Below the pieces are notes generated by a model that worked only from the letters and a program-made list of their open reading frames with translations, had not been told where the DNA came from and made no database searches. The position numbers and the translations under genes are program-made. Positions 1 through 6,422 of a DNA stretch of 6,700 nt are shown one piece after another. Numbering within the stretch: the stretch's first letter is position 1; every line of letters begins with the position of its first letter. Source of the stretch: Lentisphaera sp. (GTDB lineage: Bacteria; Verrucomicrobiota; Lentisphaeria; Victivallales; GWF2-50-93); NCBI GenBank assembly GCA_020721745.1, contig DYMC01000003.1:9300-15999 (forward strand). The letters are read 5' to 3'.

Positions 1-5
1 CAGCC

Positions 6-497
6 ATGCTCAAGGACAAGCTTGACAAGCTTAACTATGAGAAGATGCGGCTTGGCCGTGGGTTTGAAAAAGACGCCGCGGCGGATATTCCGGAAGATAA
101 ATACGACATGGCCGCCAGACGTATAGTTGACACCAGAATGGCGGGCAAGGATATACTAGGTTTCGTCAGGGCGCTGGCCGGACTCGCCGCGATCTCCGTT
201 TTTTCAGGTTCAATGTATTTTTCAAAGAAGTATTTCGACGACAGGGATCCGGCCAGGCAGCGGCTGGATTCGGTGGAGAAGGCGCTCAGGCACAAGGCGA
301 TAGTGGAGACCGAGCGGGCTCCTGTGGTCATACCCAACATGCCTGAAGCGGTGACTAAAAATCTCGAGCGCCCGGCGGCCGGCAGATCGTCGGTTCCGGC
401 TGTGTCCAGACGGGTCGGAGTCTCCGCCGACGCGCTTCCTCCCTTGCCTTCCGCGGTGGACTCCAGCGATACAGTCATGAGTAAACTGATGAGGTGA
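6..497 (+). CDS. Small single-pass membrane protein of unknown function
   Basis: I do not recognise this 163-residue protein. Seen: a charged N-terminal part (about residues 1-49, rich in Lys, Asp and Arg), one hydrophobic segment (about 50-71, beginning ILGFVRALAGLAA) followed by a basic KK, and a polar C-terminal half rich in Pro, Ala, Ser and Val with no obvious fold. This suggests a single-pass inner-membrane or virion-membrane-associated protein; there is no cleavable signal peptide because the hydrophobic stretch is internal. The frame stays open to the window edge and only five bases precede the ATG, so no ribosome binding site can be seen and the true start may lie upstream; ATGs at 45 and 108 are alternatives. 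Its stop codon (495-497) overlaps the Shine-Dalgarno sequence of the RNA polymerase gene, so the two are probably co-transcribed and coupled. A role with the polymerase, such as membrane tethering or injection, is conceivable but unsupported. Confidence 0.65.
   Translation: MLKDKLDKLNYEKMRLGRGFEKDAAADIPEDKYDMAARRIVDTRMAGKDILGFVRALAGLAAISVFSGSMYFSKKYFDDRDPARQRLDSVEKALRHKAIVETERAPVVIPNMPEAVTKNLERPAAGRSSVPAVSRRVGVSADALPPLPSAVDSSDTVMSKLMR
491..497 (+). promoter_or_regulatory. Ribosome binding site of the RNA polymerase gene, overlapping the upstream stop codon
   Basis: GAGGTGA matches the anti-Shine-Dalgarno complement and lies four bases before a GTG start at 502. Its last three bases are the TGA stop of the upstream gene. 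This supports GTG-502 as the start, although it is not ATG, and suggests translational coupling of the two genes. Confidence 0.8.
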
Positions 498-501
498 TTT
501 T

Positions 502-3500
502 GTGCCTCAGAAGTTTATAAAAAGCGTTCTTGATGAAGTTCCCGGTGAACATTATGATATGACCGACTACGCTGCGATTCGTCGCAGGACGTTGGATAAT
601 GTTAAGGCCGCCATAGCGTCCAGGTTCCCACTGTCCAATTCCCGCTATACTCTGTCGCTTTCCGGGCTGGAATATGACAATAAGCAGTTTTATACCCCCC
701 GGGAGCAGGCGGAGGCTATATACGAGGGCCGTACGCTCGGTATAAACCTGAAGGGGCGGTATGTCCTCACCGACAACGAGACAGGCAAGGAGGTTTCGTC
801 GTCCGGGAAGAAGATACTGCTGTCGGTGCCTTACCTTACCGACAGAGGCACATACATCCGCAACGGCCATGAGATGACCATCGGCAATATAATGCGAATG
901 CGTCCCGGGGTGTATTCACGGATGAGGAACAACGGGCAGTACGAGGCTCATGTGAATCCAGACCTGGGAAGCGGCACGGCGTTCAAGGTTGAGATGAATC
1001 CTGACGACGGCGTGTTTGTGCTGCGTCGCAACACCGCCAGACTCAAGCTTTATCCGATACTCAAAAGAATGGGCATAACCGACCATCAGCTTGAAGAAAC
1101 GTGGGGCGCCGATCTGCTGGAGGCCAACAGAAACGCCTCCCCCGGGTCGGTGGTTCGTCAGAAGCCGGCTACTGGAGTTCCTGTCAACCGTCTGGTCAAG
1201 ACGGCGTCTGAGACCGAGGCCGGCGACGAGGCAGGGGGGCTTTCCGGCCCTGAGCTCGATACCAGTACGCTTGAGGCCGAGCTTGCCGAGATCAAGCTGG
1301 ATCCCGAGGTGACCGCCAGGACGCTCGGCAAAGCGTATTCAGGGGTCACCCCCTACACTCTGCTGGACATCAGCGGCAAACTGCTCAGGCTGTCCAGGGG
1401 TGAAGACAAGCCTGATGTCAGGGACAGTCTTGAATTCCAGAAGTTCTACGGGGCGCCCGAGTTGTTTGCCGAGAGGATCGCCAAAGACGGTGGCCATGTG
1501 GCCAGAAACCTGCTGTGGAAGGCCACGAACAAAGGCAATTTGGATTTCATAGGGCCCCGTTCTCTGAACAAGCACATGGACGCCGTGTTCAACGAATCCG
1601 GCGTCGCCAACTACATAGAAGGGTCGTGCCCGGTTGATATGATGGAGGGCAATCTCAAGATATCCAAGATAGGGCAGGGGGGCATAGACAGCATGGACTC
1701 CGCGCCCGAGGAGGCCCGCTATACGAGGGACAGCTACCTGGGGTTTCTGGACGGGATAAAAACTCCTGAGAGCCTCAGCGTGGGGCTGGATCTTTTTGCG
1801 TCAGACGGTGTCAGAAAAGGGGCGGACGGCCTGCTCTATAACAAGTTTGTCAACGCCAGGACCGGCCGTTCGGAATGGGTCAGCTCGGCGAAGGCGGCGG
1901 CTAGCGTGGTGGCCACCCCTGAATATCTGAAGAGCAGAGAGCGTTTTGTCCCCGCTTTCACGAAGGACGGCGCCAGAATTGTCCCGAGGGGCGAGGTCGA
2001 CTACTACCTGGAGGACGCCGGCAGCATGTTCTCTCCGTCTACCAATATGGTGCCGGTGATAGGCGGGATAGCGGGAATGCGCGCCAATATGGGCAGCCGC
2101 TACTCGGCGCAGTCGGTGCCGCTGGTGTCCAGGCAGGCGCCTCTGGTCCGGACTGTTGTGCACGGGGAGTCGGTCCAGTCCAGGATGGGCAGGCAGCTGG
2201 GTATCGTGAAGGCGTCGACGGCCGGAAAAGTCAAGTCGGTGTCCGACGACGAGATAGTAGTGGCGCAGCCCGACGGCTCCGACAAGTCCTACTATCTGTA
2301 CAACAATTTTCCCGCCAACCAGAAAGGCTATCTCAGGAATATAGCGGCTGTCAAGCCGGGCCAGGAAGTCAAGCCAGGCCAGCTTTTGGCCTACAGCAAC
2401 TATACAGACAAGGACGGGCTGGCTGCGGTGGGCGTCAACCTCAGGACGGCGTATATGCCGTACAAGCTTCTCAACTACGAGGACGGCATAGTCATATCCG
2501 AGAGTGCGGCCAGGAAGCTGACGTCGGAGCATATGAACCACTATTCGCTGAATCTGGGCGATGGCACGTTCGCCGACAAGGCTAAGTTCATGTCGGCGTT
2601 CCCCGGCAAGTTCAGCAAGGAGCAGTTCGACACTATCGGGGCGGATGGTCTTGTCAAGAAGGGCACCGTGCTGAAATACGGAGATCCTGTGATACTTGGC
2701 ATAACAGAGAATGCGCCGTCCCCATTGTCCATGGGGCGTCGGACGGTGGTGTCCAGGATGGAGATATGGGACAAGGACTACCCGGGCGTGGTGGTGGAGT
2801 CAAAGAGCACCGCCAAGGGTGCCAAGGTGTTTGTCAGGGCCAACGCCCCTATGCAGGTCGGTGACAAGCTTGCCAATTTCGAGGGTGGCAAGGGCGTGGT
2901 GACTGAAATAGTCCCCGATTCCAGGATGCCGACTGATTTGAAAGGCAGGCCCGTGGAGGTTCTGATGGATCCGCTCGGCGTCGTCGGCAGGGCCAATCCT
3001 GCCCAGCTTGTGGAGGGGTCGCTCGGAAAGGTGGCCGAGAAAACTGGCAGACCCTATGAGCTTCCGCGGTTTTTCGACGGCAGTCTGGTCGAGTTTGCGG
3101 AAAACGAGCTCAGAAAAAACGGGCTTAGCGACACCGAGGATCTTTTCAATCCGGAGACTGGCAAGATTATACCGGGAGTGTTTGTGGGAGTCAACTACTA
3201 CAGTAAGCTTAAGCATCTTTCCGAGCTTAAGAAGAGCGGCAGGGGTACGGGGGGATATACGCTGGAGGATATTCCGGCCCGTGGCGGGGAGGAAGGCAGC
3301 AAGGGTCTTGGGTCGCTTGAGCTTTCCGCCATGGTGGGGCACGGCGCGATGAAGGTGCTGAAGGACGCCAAACTTATCCGGGGGCAGCGTTCCGACGAGT
3401 TCTGGCGCGACTTCCGGCTGGGCAGGTCCCCGGTGATGCCAGGCGAGCCGTTTATCAACAAGAAGCTCTACGCCTACTTGCAGGGCGCGGGCATCAACAT

Positions 3501-3510
3501 GGTCAAAGAT
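502..3510 (+). other. Beta-subunit portion of the fused polymerase (residues 1 to about 1003)
   Basis: This portion is about 1000 residues against about 1340 for E. coli RpoB. The blocks are collinear with cellular beta, but the lobe region is reduced. Residues about 215-265 are instead a low-complexity acidic linker rich in Glu, Ala, Gly and Thr. E660, D661, K789 and K797 correspond by motif alignment to E. coli E813, D814, K1065 and K1073, and the 8-residue lysine spacing is kept. R527 corresponds to the NTP-contacting R678. The catalytic contribution of beta therefore looks intact. The portion ends with a C-terminal helix beginning GEPFINKKLYAYLQGAGI, equivalent to the beta segment ESFNVLxKELxxL, and then runs directly into beta'. 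Confidence 0.9.
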
Positions 3511-6363
3511 CGCAACCGCACCAAAATTTACGCCATGACCGACAAGGATGTGCATGAGATGGCCGAGGGCCGCGAGGTCAAGAGCGCCCAGACCTACGAC
3601 GCCAGGAGCTTCGAGCCTGTGGACGGGGGTCTTTTCGGCAGAGACGTGTTCGGCCCGGACGGCGACCGCTGGGGCATGATAAAGCTCGACTTCAAGATCC
3701 CGAACCCTGTGATGGAGGACGGTATACGAAAGATTCTGGGCATGACCACCAAGGACTACTCCGCAGTCATGTCGGGCCAGAAGGAGCTGGATGGAAAAAA
3801 GGGTCCCGAGGCCATAGCCGACGCCCTTTCCAAGATCGACGTGGATCGGGAGCTGTCCGGTCTGTTGACCACCATAAAGACTTCCTCCGGCGCCAAGCGC
3901 GACACTGCCATAAAGAGGTACAGGATACTGGGTGCAATGAAGGAGAATGGGGTAGAGCCCGCGGACTTCATGCTTAGCGCAGTGCCGGTGGTGCCTCCCA
4001 AGTTCCGGCCCATAAGCTCGGCCGGCTCTTTGACCATGGTGGCGGACTCCAACTATTTGTACAGGCAGCTTATCCATTCCCTGGAGGACTACAGGGAGGC
4101 CCAGCGTAGCCTGCCCGCCTCCTATAAATATCCGTTGATGGCGCAGGTGTATAACAATTTCAAGGCTGTAACGGGACTGGCCGACCCTGACGACGTCAAG
4201 TTGCAGGCCAAAAACGTAGGAGGGCTGCTCAAATGGGTGTTCGGCAAGGGTTCACCGAAAGCAGGGGCGTACAACCGTCGTGTGATAGGCACGGCCCTCG
4301 ACATGGTGGGCAGGGCGGTCATAACAGTGAATCCGTCTCTTAAGCTCAACGAGGTAGGGCTGCCTGAAAAGAGCGCGTGGAGCATATACGAGCCTTTCGT
4401 GGTCAGGGACCTGGTCGGAAAAGGGTACCCTGTGACTACCGCTGTAAAAATGACCGCGGACAAGACGCAGCAGGCTTATTCGTCGCTCAAGAAAGTCATA
4501 CAGGAGCGCCCGGTGCTTATAAACAGGGCTCCTACGCTCCACAAGTTCGGGATCATGGCTGCGTGGCCCAGGCTGACCAAGGGTAGCACGCTGCAGCTGT
4601 CCCCTACCATAATCGAGCCCTTCAACGCTGATTTCGACGGCAATTGCGTAGATTTTGATAGTATAATAGTTGTTAAATTATCTAAATTTGAACTTAACTT
4701 GTTTGATAGAAAAGTATACTGTACTTATAACTTAAATAAAGAAGAAGTTATGAGAACAGCGGCGGAATCCAGATTGGAGGTCAGAGATGGTGAGGCAGTA
4801 ATAGGTCTTAAGATAGGAGATGTGCCCAGGTTGGGTGATCCTGTTAAAGATAGAAACGGGGCAAATGTATACCAGCTCCCTGATAGCTTTGAAGTGCTGA
4901 GCTTCAACCCTGACCGCGGTTACGAGTTTTCTAAAGCTTTGAAGCTTACCGTGGAAGAAGGGTGCGAGTGTGTCGATGTCTGTATAGCCGACAGGCATGT
5001 TGTTGTGTCTGCGAATGAGTCGTTGGCAGTGTATGACCCAGATACAGGTCTGATGGTTAAGGCTGCACCTAGTGTAGATGAAAAAAGATTTATTCCGGTA
5101 CTCGCCAAAGATCCTATGCCGGCAGGTTCTAAGGGGGACCGGGACTTGGGATGGTGGATCGGCTCTTTCTTATCCGGCGGCTGGGTGTCAAAAACCATTG
5201 TGGGCTACGCCAATCTTGAAGATATAAAGCGCAAGGAATTTGAGCGCATAGCCAGGGTTAAATTTACAGAAAACTTCTTATGTAAAGAATATTCCACAAA
5301 GGCGGGCGATCCAGGCAAACTGGGCGCCTCCATAAAAATCCACTGCATAGGCAAGGAGCTCGCCGATAAGGTTTCCGCTTTGAATCTGTCTACCAAGCGT
5401 CCTGCGGGAGACAGTCAGGCTATGACCAAAACAATACCCGAGCAGCTTATAGCGGAGGGTTCTGAAGATTTTCTGTGGGGTCTTCTGTCCGGTCTGCTGG
5501 ATGGCAACGGCAGCTTCTCTGTGAACAGGTCCATGGCGAATCCAAGATTTTCATGTCGCATAAGCACATCCAGTGGTTTACTAAGAGATTCTATAACAAG
5601 ACTTCTCTATAGACTAGGTGTAAGATTTTCAGTTACCACCATCTCTCCTCGTGGTTTTTCAGATGAGGCATACTCAATATGCCTTTCCACTGTCGACATG
5701 TTTAAGTGTCTAGACCGGCTATCGTGTATCGGCGAGAAAGAACGTTCCGTCATAGCGGAGTGGCGCAATTCGCCTCCTGGCGATAAATTCTCTAAAGATG
5801 TTATACCTCTGTCCAGAGATGAAGCTCGGATTCTGGCGGACCACTGTCTGCACTCCAACATGAGCATATATTCAAAACTTAAAGAGTGTTCAGATGTTCC
5901 TAGAATATCAAGACTTAGCCTGCTTGGCGTTTCAGAGGATTTAAAGATGCTCGGTCTCGACAATCTTCTGGCCAGGGCTTTAAACAGAGAGGTTATCTGG
6001 AGCACAATTTCCAAAGTTTCTCCAGCGGGACGCAGACAGGTATTTGACTTTGAAGTAGTGGGCAATAAAGTTTTTGTTGTAAACAACGGGGTGGTTATAT
6101 ACGACACGATGAACTACCACGTGCCCGTCTCCACGGAGGCCGTCCAGGAGGCTATAGATAAAATGATGCCTGAGAAAAATCTGCTTGCCACCAGGACGAT
6201 GCAGGCGCATTATAAGCCGATACGTGCCGCGTCCTATGGCCTGTATCTGGCGTCTAGGCCTCCTGAGGGCGCCCCCAGGAAGGCGTTCAGGACGGAGGAG
6301 GAGGCTGTCGCGGCCTACAGGAAAGGTGAGATAGACATAGACACTCCGATAAGAGTCGGTTAG
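502..6363 (+). CDS. Phage-type RNA polymerase: beta fused to the N-terminal part of beta', interrupted by an intein
   Basis: This 1953-residue precursor is a multisubunit-type DNA-dependent RNA polymerase chain. Beta hallmarks in order: protrusion motif 109-138 (PYLTDRGTYIRNG, then RPGVY), fork region 359-394 and KTPESLSVGL 420-429, MVPV..MRANMG..AQSVPL 516-541, MPYKLLNYEDGI 652-663 with the acidic pair E660/D661, the two active-centre lysines K789 and K797 in GDKLANFEGGKGVV, DPLGVVGRANPAQLVE 823-838, and the clamp segment near 937-949. Beta' follows with GLFGRDVFGP 1043-1052, VPVVPPKFRP 1161-1170, a switch-2-like GRAVI from 1270, NRAPTLH 1341-1347 and the catalytic loop at 1375. An intein occupies 1382-1868, leaving a 1466-residue mature chain. 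The protein stops 85 residues after the intein, at the end of the double-psi barrel, so bridge helix and trigger loop are absent. The beta' Zn ribbon is also missing. Beta-beta' fusions are known in Helicobacter and Wolbachia, but those are full length. A phage polymerase is the best inference. No established gene symbol applies. Confidence 0.95.
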   Translation: MPQKFIKSVLDEVPGEHYDMTDYAAIRRRTLDNVKAAIASRFPLSNSRYTLSLSGLEYDNKQFYTPREQAEAIYEGRTLGINLKGRYVLTDNETGKEVSSSGKKILLSVPYLTDRGTYIRNGHEMTIGNIMRMRPGVYSRMRNNGQYEAHVNPDLGSGTAFKVEMNPDDGVFVLRRNTARLKLYPILKRMGITDHQLEETWGADLLEANRNASPGSVVRQKPATGVPVNRLVKTASETEAGDEAGGLSGPELDTSTLEAELAEIKLDPEVTARTLGKAYSGVTPYTLLDISGKLLRLSRGEDKPDVRDSLEFQKFYGAPELFAERIAKDGGHVARNLLWKATNKGNLDFIGPRSLNKHMDAVFNESGVANYIEGSCPVDMMEGNLKISKIGQGGIDSMDSAPEEARYTRDSYLGFLDGIKTPESLSVGLDLFASDGVRKGADGLLYNKFVNARTGRSEWVSSAKAAASVVATPEYLKSRERFVPAFTKDGARIVPRGEVDYYLEDAGSMFSPSTNMVPVIGGIAGMRANMGSRYSAQSVPLVSRQAPLVRTVVHGESVQSRMGRQLGIVKASTAGKVKSVSDDEIVVAQPDGSDKSYYLYNNFPANQKGYLRNIAAVKPGQEVKPGQLLAYSNYTDKDGLAAVGVNLRTAYMPYKLLNYEDGIVISESAARKLTSEHMNHYSLNLGDGTFADKAKFMSAFPGKFSKEQFDTIGADGLVKKGTVLKYGDPVILGITENAPSPLSMGRRTVVSRMEIWDKDYPGVVVESKSTAKGAKVFVRANAPMQVGDKLANFEGGKGVVTEIVPDSRMPTDLKGRPVEVLMDPLGVVGRANPAQLVEGSLGKVAEKTGRPYELPRFFDGSLVEFAENELRKNGLSDTEDLFNPETGKIIPGVFVGVNYYSKLKHLSELKKSGRGTGGYTLEDIPARGGEEGSKGLGSLELSAMVGHGAMKVLKDAKLIRGQRSDEFWRDFRLGRSPVMPGEPFINKKLYAYLQGAGINMVKDRNRTKIYAMTDKDVHEMAEGREVKSAQTYDARSFEPVDGGLFGRDVFGPDGDRWGMIKLDFKIPNPVMEDGIRKILGMTTKDYSAVMSGQKELDGKKGPEAIADALSKIDVDRELSGLLTTIKTSSGAKRDTAIKRYRILGAMKENGVEPADFMLSAVPVVPPKFRPISSAGSLTMVADSNYLYRQLIHSLEDYREAQRSLPASYKYPLMAQVYNNFKAVTGLADPDDVKLQAKNVGGLLKWVFGKGSPKAGAYNRRVIGTALDMVGRAVITVNPSLKLNEVGLPEKSAWSIYEPFVVRDLVGKGYPVTTAVKMTADKTQQAYSSLKKVIQERPVLINRAPTLHKFGIMAAWPRLTKGSTLQLSPTIIEPFNADFDGNCVDFDSIIVVKLSKFELNLFDRKVYCTYNLNKEEVMRTAAESRLEVRDGEAVIGLKIGDVPRLGDPVKDRNGANVYQLPDSFEVLSFNPDRGYEFSKALKLTVEEGCECVDVCIADRHVVVSANESLAVYDPDTGLMVKAAPSVDEKRFIPVLAKDPMPAGSKGDRDLGWWIGSFLSGGWVSKTIVGYANLEDIKRKEFERIARVKFTENFLCKEYSTKAGDPGKLGASIKIHCIGKELADKVSALNLSTKRPAGDSQAMTKTIPEQLIAEGSEDFLWGLLSGLLDGNGSFSVNRSMANPRFSCRISTSSGLLRDSITRLLYRLGVRFSVTTISPRGFSDEAYSICLSTVDMFKCLDRLSCIGEKERSVIAEWRNSPPGDKFSKDVIPLSRDEARILADHCLHSNMSIYSKLKECSDVPRISRLSLLGVSEDLKMLGLDNLLARALNREVIWSTISKVSPAGRRQVFDFEVVGNKVFVVNNGVVIYDTMNYHVPVSTEAVQEAIDKMMPEKNLLATRTMQAHYKPIRAASYGLYLASRPPEGAPRKAFRTEEEAVAAYRKGEIDIDTPIRVG
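3511..4644 (+). other. Beta' N-terminal portion upstream of the intein (residues about 1004-1381)
   Basis: It corresponds to roughly the first 464 residues of E. coli RpoC. The start (EGREVKSAQTYD, then GGLFGRDVFGP) matches the beta' segment GEVKKPETINYRT..GLFCERIFGP. Where cellular beta' has the four-Cys Zn ribbon, this protein jumps from FGPDGDRWG straight to the equivalent of RMGHIELA (WGMIKLDFKIPNPV), with no Cys. Later blocks are VPVVPPKFRP, ADSNYLYRQLI (compare SDLNxLYRRVI), the switch-2-like RRVIGTALDMVGRAVITV and INRAPTLHKFGI. The final block is NADFDG followed by Asn-1381 at the intein border. Confidence 0.9.
4624..4644 (+). other. Catalytic Mg2+ loop of RNA polymerase, with Asn replacing the third Asp before the intein
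   Basis: The codons read N1375 A D1377 F D1379 G N1381. In cellular polymerases the loop is NADFDGD and all three Asp bind the catalytic Mg2+ (D460, D462, D464 in E. coli). D1377 and D1379 are present. The third position is AAT (Asn), one transition from GAT. An Asp codon (GAC) does occur at 6103-6105, just before TMNYHVP, where the intein-terminal Asn would normally be. Whether the mature enzyme reads DFDGN or DFDGD depends on the exact splice register. Confidence 0.85.
4645..6105 (+). mobile_element. Intein with LAGLIDADG endonuclease domain, in the RNA polymerase active-site loop
   Basis: This is an in-frame insertion of 487 residues (1382-1868) between NADFDG-N and T-MNYHVP. Seen: Cys-1382 as splicing nucleophile in a block-A-like CVDFDSIIVV; block B-like CIADRHVVVS with H1499 (the usual TxxH Thr is Ala); two LAGLIDADG-like motifs near 1549-1562 and 1657-1672; block F-like VFDFEVVGNKVFVVN (1847-1861); block G NGVVIYD, then Thr as +1 nucleophile. 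Departures from consensus are Tyr for the penultimate His, terminal Asp for Asn, and Lys for the block F His. Asp-terminal inteins have been reported, so splicing is possible but uncertain. Block B lies later than usual (intein residue 118), implying an extra segment of some 50-60 residues after block A. By hand count GC is about 19% over 4651-4740 against 65% just upstream (4561-4620), which supports foreign origin. Confidence 0.9.
5137..5800 (+). other. Intein-embedded LAGLIDADG homing endonuclease domain, probably catalytically inactive
   Basis: Two dodecapeptide-like motifs are visible: LGWWIGSFLSGGWV (1549-1562) and FLWGLLSGLLDGNGSF (1657-1672), spaced about 108 residues apart, as in single-chain LAGLIDADG enzymes. 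The last Asp of LAGLIDADG binds the catalytic metal. Here that position is Gly-1559 in the first motif and Asn-1669 in the second. The helix-packing small residues are kept. The domain probably retains its fold and possibly DNA binding but not cleavage, as expected of a fixed intein that has lost homing. The loss of activity is inferred from motif alignment by eye. Confidence 0.75.
6106..6360 (+). other. Beta' portion downstream of the intein: end of the double-psi barrel (residues 1869-1953)
   Basis: TMNYHVPVSTEAVQEAIDKM continues the barrel, equivalent to QMAVHVPLTLEAQLEA after NADFDGD in RpoC. The LASRPPEG segment, then FRTEEEAVAAYRKGEIDI..PIRV, matches the beta' stretch resembling VFxSxEEAxxAYxxGxVxLHxxIxVR. 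A TAG stop follows at once. The break therefore falls at a domain boundary rather than at random. The next gene shows no polymerase similarity, so the remaining two thirds of beta' would have to be a separate gene outside the window. Confidence 0.85.
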
Positions 6364-6365
6364 AC

Positions 6366-6396
6366 TTGCTGTGCGAACCGGCGTATGATATATTAT
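6366..6396 (+). promoter_or_regulatory. Possible promoter for the repeat-protein gene
   Basis: This AT-rich stretch lies in the 59-base gap after the polymerase stop. A sigma70-like reading is TTGCTG (6366-6371), a 17-base spacer, an extended -10 TG (6386-6387) and TATATT (6389-6394), giving a start near 6401 and a leader of about 22 bases. The -35 matches only 3 of 6. The same bases also contain TATG (6384-6387) and TATATTAT (6389-6396), which resemble phiKZ-type late and early phage promoter elements. Which polymerase would use it cannot be decided from one copy. Confidence 0.4.
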
Positions 6397-6412
6397 TCAG
6401 TAAAAACAGACG

Positions 6413-6416
6413 AGGA
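6413..6416 (+). promoter_or_regulatory. Ribosome binding site of the repeat-protein gene
   Basis: AGGA (within GAGGA, 6412-6416) stands six bases before ATG-6423. This is normal spacing and fixes the start of the downstream gene. Confidence 0.7.
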
Positions 6417-6422
6417 TCAGTT

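Noticed and set aside
1801..2541. Minus-strand open frame of 246 codons
   Set aside because: It is a shadow of the beta region; composition is His/Arg/Val-rich, as expected of an antisense frame, with no supported start.
2800..4077. Long minus-strand open frame of 425 codons
   Set aside because: It lies wholly opposite the conserved polymerase coding sequence, has no recognisable motif, and is explained by the GC-rich codon bias of the plus-strand gene.
4662..4667. Perfect TATAAT inside the start of the intein, with an in-frame ATG at 4750 that could start a shorter product
   Set aside because: No acceptable -35 at 16-18 bases and no TGn extension; the region is about 80% AT, so such hexamers are expected. 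No convincing Shine-Dalgarno supports a separate intein product.
4645..6105. Group I or II intron as the explanation of the insertion
   Set aside because: The insertion is an uninterrupted open frame continuous with both flanks and carries intein blocks A, B, F and G at the expected ends.
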